Positions 63,808 through 64,000 of a stretch of DNA of 64,000 bases are shown piece by piece. The first letter of the stretch is position 1, and the number at the start of each line of letters is the position of its first letter. A program made the translations under genes and the position numbers. The DNA comes from Dictyobacter arantiisoli (lineage in GTDB: Bacteria; Chloroflexota; Ktedonobacteria; Ktedonobacterales; Ktedonobacteraceae). The notes below the pieces were generated by a model. That model worked only from the letters and a program-made list of their open reading frames with translations. It had not been told where the DNA came from and made no database searches. The DNA lies in the NCBI RefSeq assembly GCF_008326305.1, contig NZ_BIXY01000034.1, forward strand, positions 1 through 64,000, read 5' to 3'.

Positions 63808-64000
63808 ATGGATCGTGCTGCTAGCGCTGGTTTTGAAGGCATCGCGCAGATGCTGCTTGAGCAAAAAAAATTAATGGACGCATTAGAGGCTGAGAACCGT
63901 GAGTTGCGCCGGCAGCTCGCCGATCTCCGCCGTGGTGTCGGTATTGCTGTGGTCATTGAGGGCAAGACAATTCAGCTCGCCAACGAGTCTGGATCCTCTA
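63808..64000 (+). CDS. Hypothetical coiled-coil protein (partial, runs off window)
   Basis: ATG 63808 follows GGGAGG at a good distance and opens MDRAASAGFEGIAQMLLEQK; the frame can be traced back in phase to ATG 63751. A helical heptad region (KLMDALEAENRELRRQLADL) is followed by a beta-like stretch GVGIAVVIEGKTIQLANE. At least 64 residues are visible and the frame is still open at the end. I do not recognise the family. It may be co-transcribed with coaBC. Confidence 0.65.
   Translation, partial: MDRAASAGFEGIAQMLLEQKKLMDALEAENRELRRQLADLRRGVGIAVVIEGKTIQLANESGSS

Noticed and set aside
1-64000. tRNA or rRNA genes and CRISPR arrays
   Set aside because: Gaps were scanned by eye for T-loop patterns and regularly spaced repeats; none was convincing. 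The two 33-bp copies in rpsE are coding tandem repeats, not CRISPR.

Overview
The window looks like part of an IS-rich chromosome of a Chloroflexota bacterium, most likely class Ktedonobacteria. This is inferred from the overall character of the proteins: zinc-type S4, S14 and L36, an HspR-type heat-shock repressor, long disordered tails, many FHA and histidine-kinase proteins, and MITE-like elements. No database search was possible, so the assignment stays an inference.

Layout. 1-5 kb: the end of an insertion sequence cuts off the 3' end of an FtsX-type ABC permease gene. Behind it lie its ATPase gene and a divergent OmpR-type two-component pair. 5-6.3 kb: a 133-bp MITE, a small F420/deazaflavin-type oxidoreductase gene and the 50-codon stump of an NAD-epimerase gene below a strong palindromic operator. 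6.3-39.3 kb: one co-directional (minus-strand) super-cluster for transcription and translation, in transcript order rpoB-rpoC-rpsL-rpsG-fusA-tuf-rpsJ-rplC-rplD-rplW-rplB-rpsS-rplV-rpsC-rplP-rpmC-rpsQ-rplN-rplX-rplE-rpsN-rpsH-rplF-rplR-rpsE-rpmD-rplO-secY-adk-infA-rpmJ-rpsM-rpsK-rpsD-rpoA-rplQ-truA-rplM-rpsI. It fuses the classical beta, str, S10, spc, alpha and S9/L13 operons. The map gene is missing between adk and infA, and rplKAJL is missing before rpoB. Several of these core proteins carry unusual internal insertions (L17, L18, L3, S12) or Arg/Gly-rich tails (S3, S5), and five genes start with TTG.

39.3-43.9 kb: a structured rpoBC leader with a perfect sigma70-type promoter, a small frameshifted ORF and a terminator-like hairpin, then a membrane protein, a cysteine synthase, a receiver-only response regulator and an Rrf2/IscR-like regulator. 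43.9-51 kb: a tandem palindromic repeat, a second OmpR-type two-component system, a zinc alcohol dehydrogenase with a 350-residue disordered tail and a membrane-anchored GH3 glycosidase. 51-55.5 kb: grpE-dnaJ-hspR under a promoter overlapped by a HAIR-like HspR operator (no dnaK here), then HD-domain, site-2-protease-like and metallo-beta-lactamase-fold genes. 55.7-64 kb: a YihY/BrkB membrane protein, a second copy of the palindromic repeat, a DUF4097-like membrane protein, an ABC transporter with three FHA domains, an IS66-like MITE with an 8-bp target duplication, coaBC and the start of a coiled-coil protein.

The most interesting non-coding signals are a dispersed repeat whose flanks are conserved but whose long perfect hairpin stem differs completely between copies, two MITEs with clean 8-bp target duplications, the rpoBC leader, and the HspR operator.
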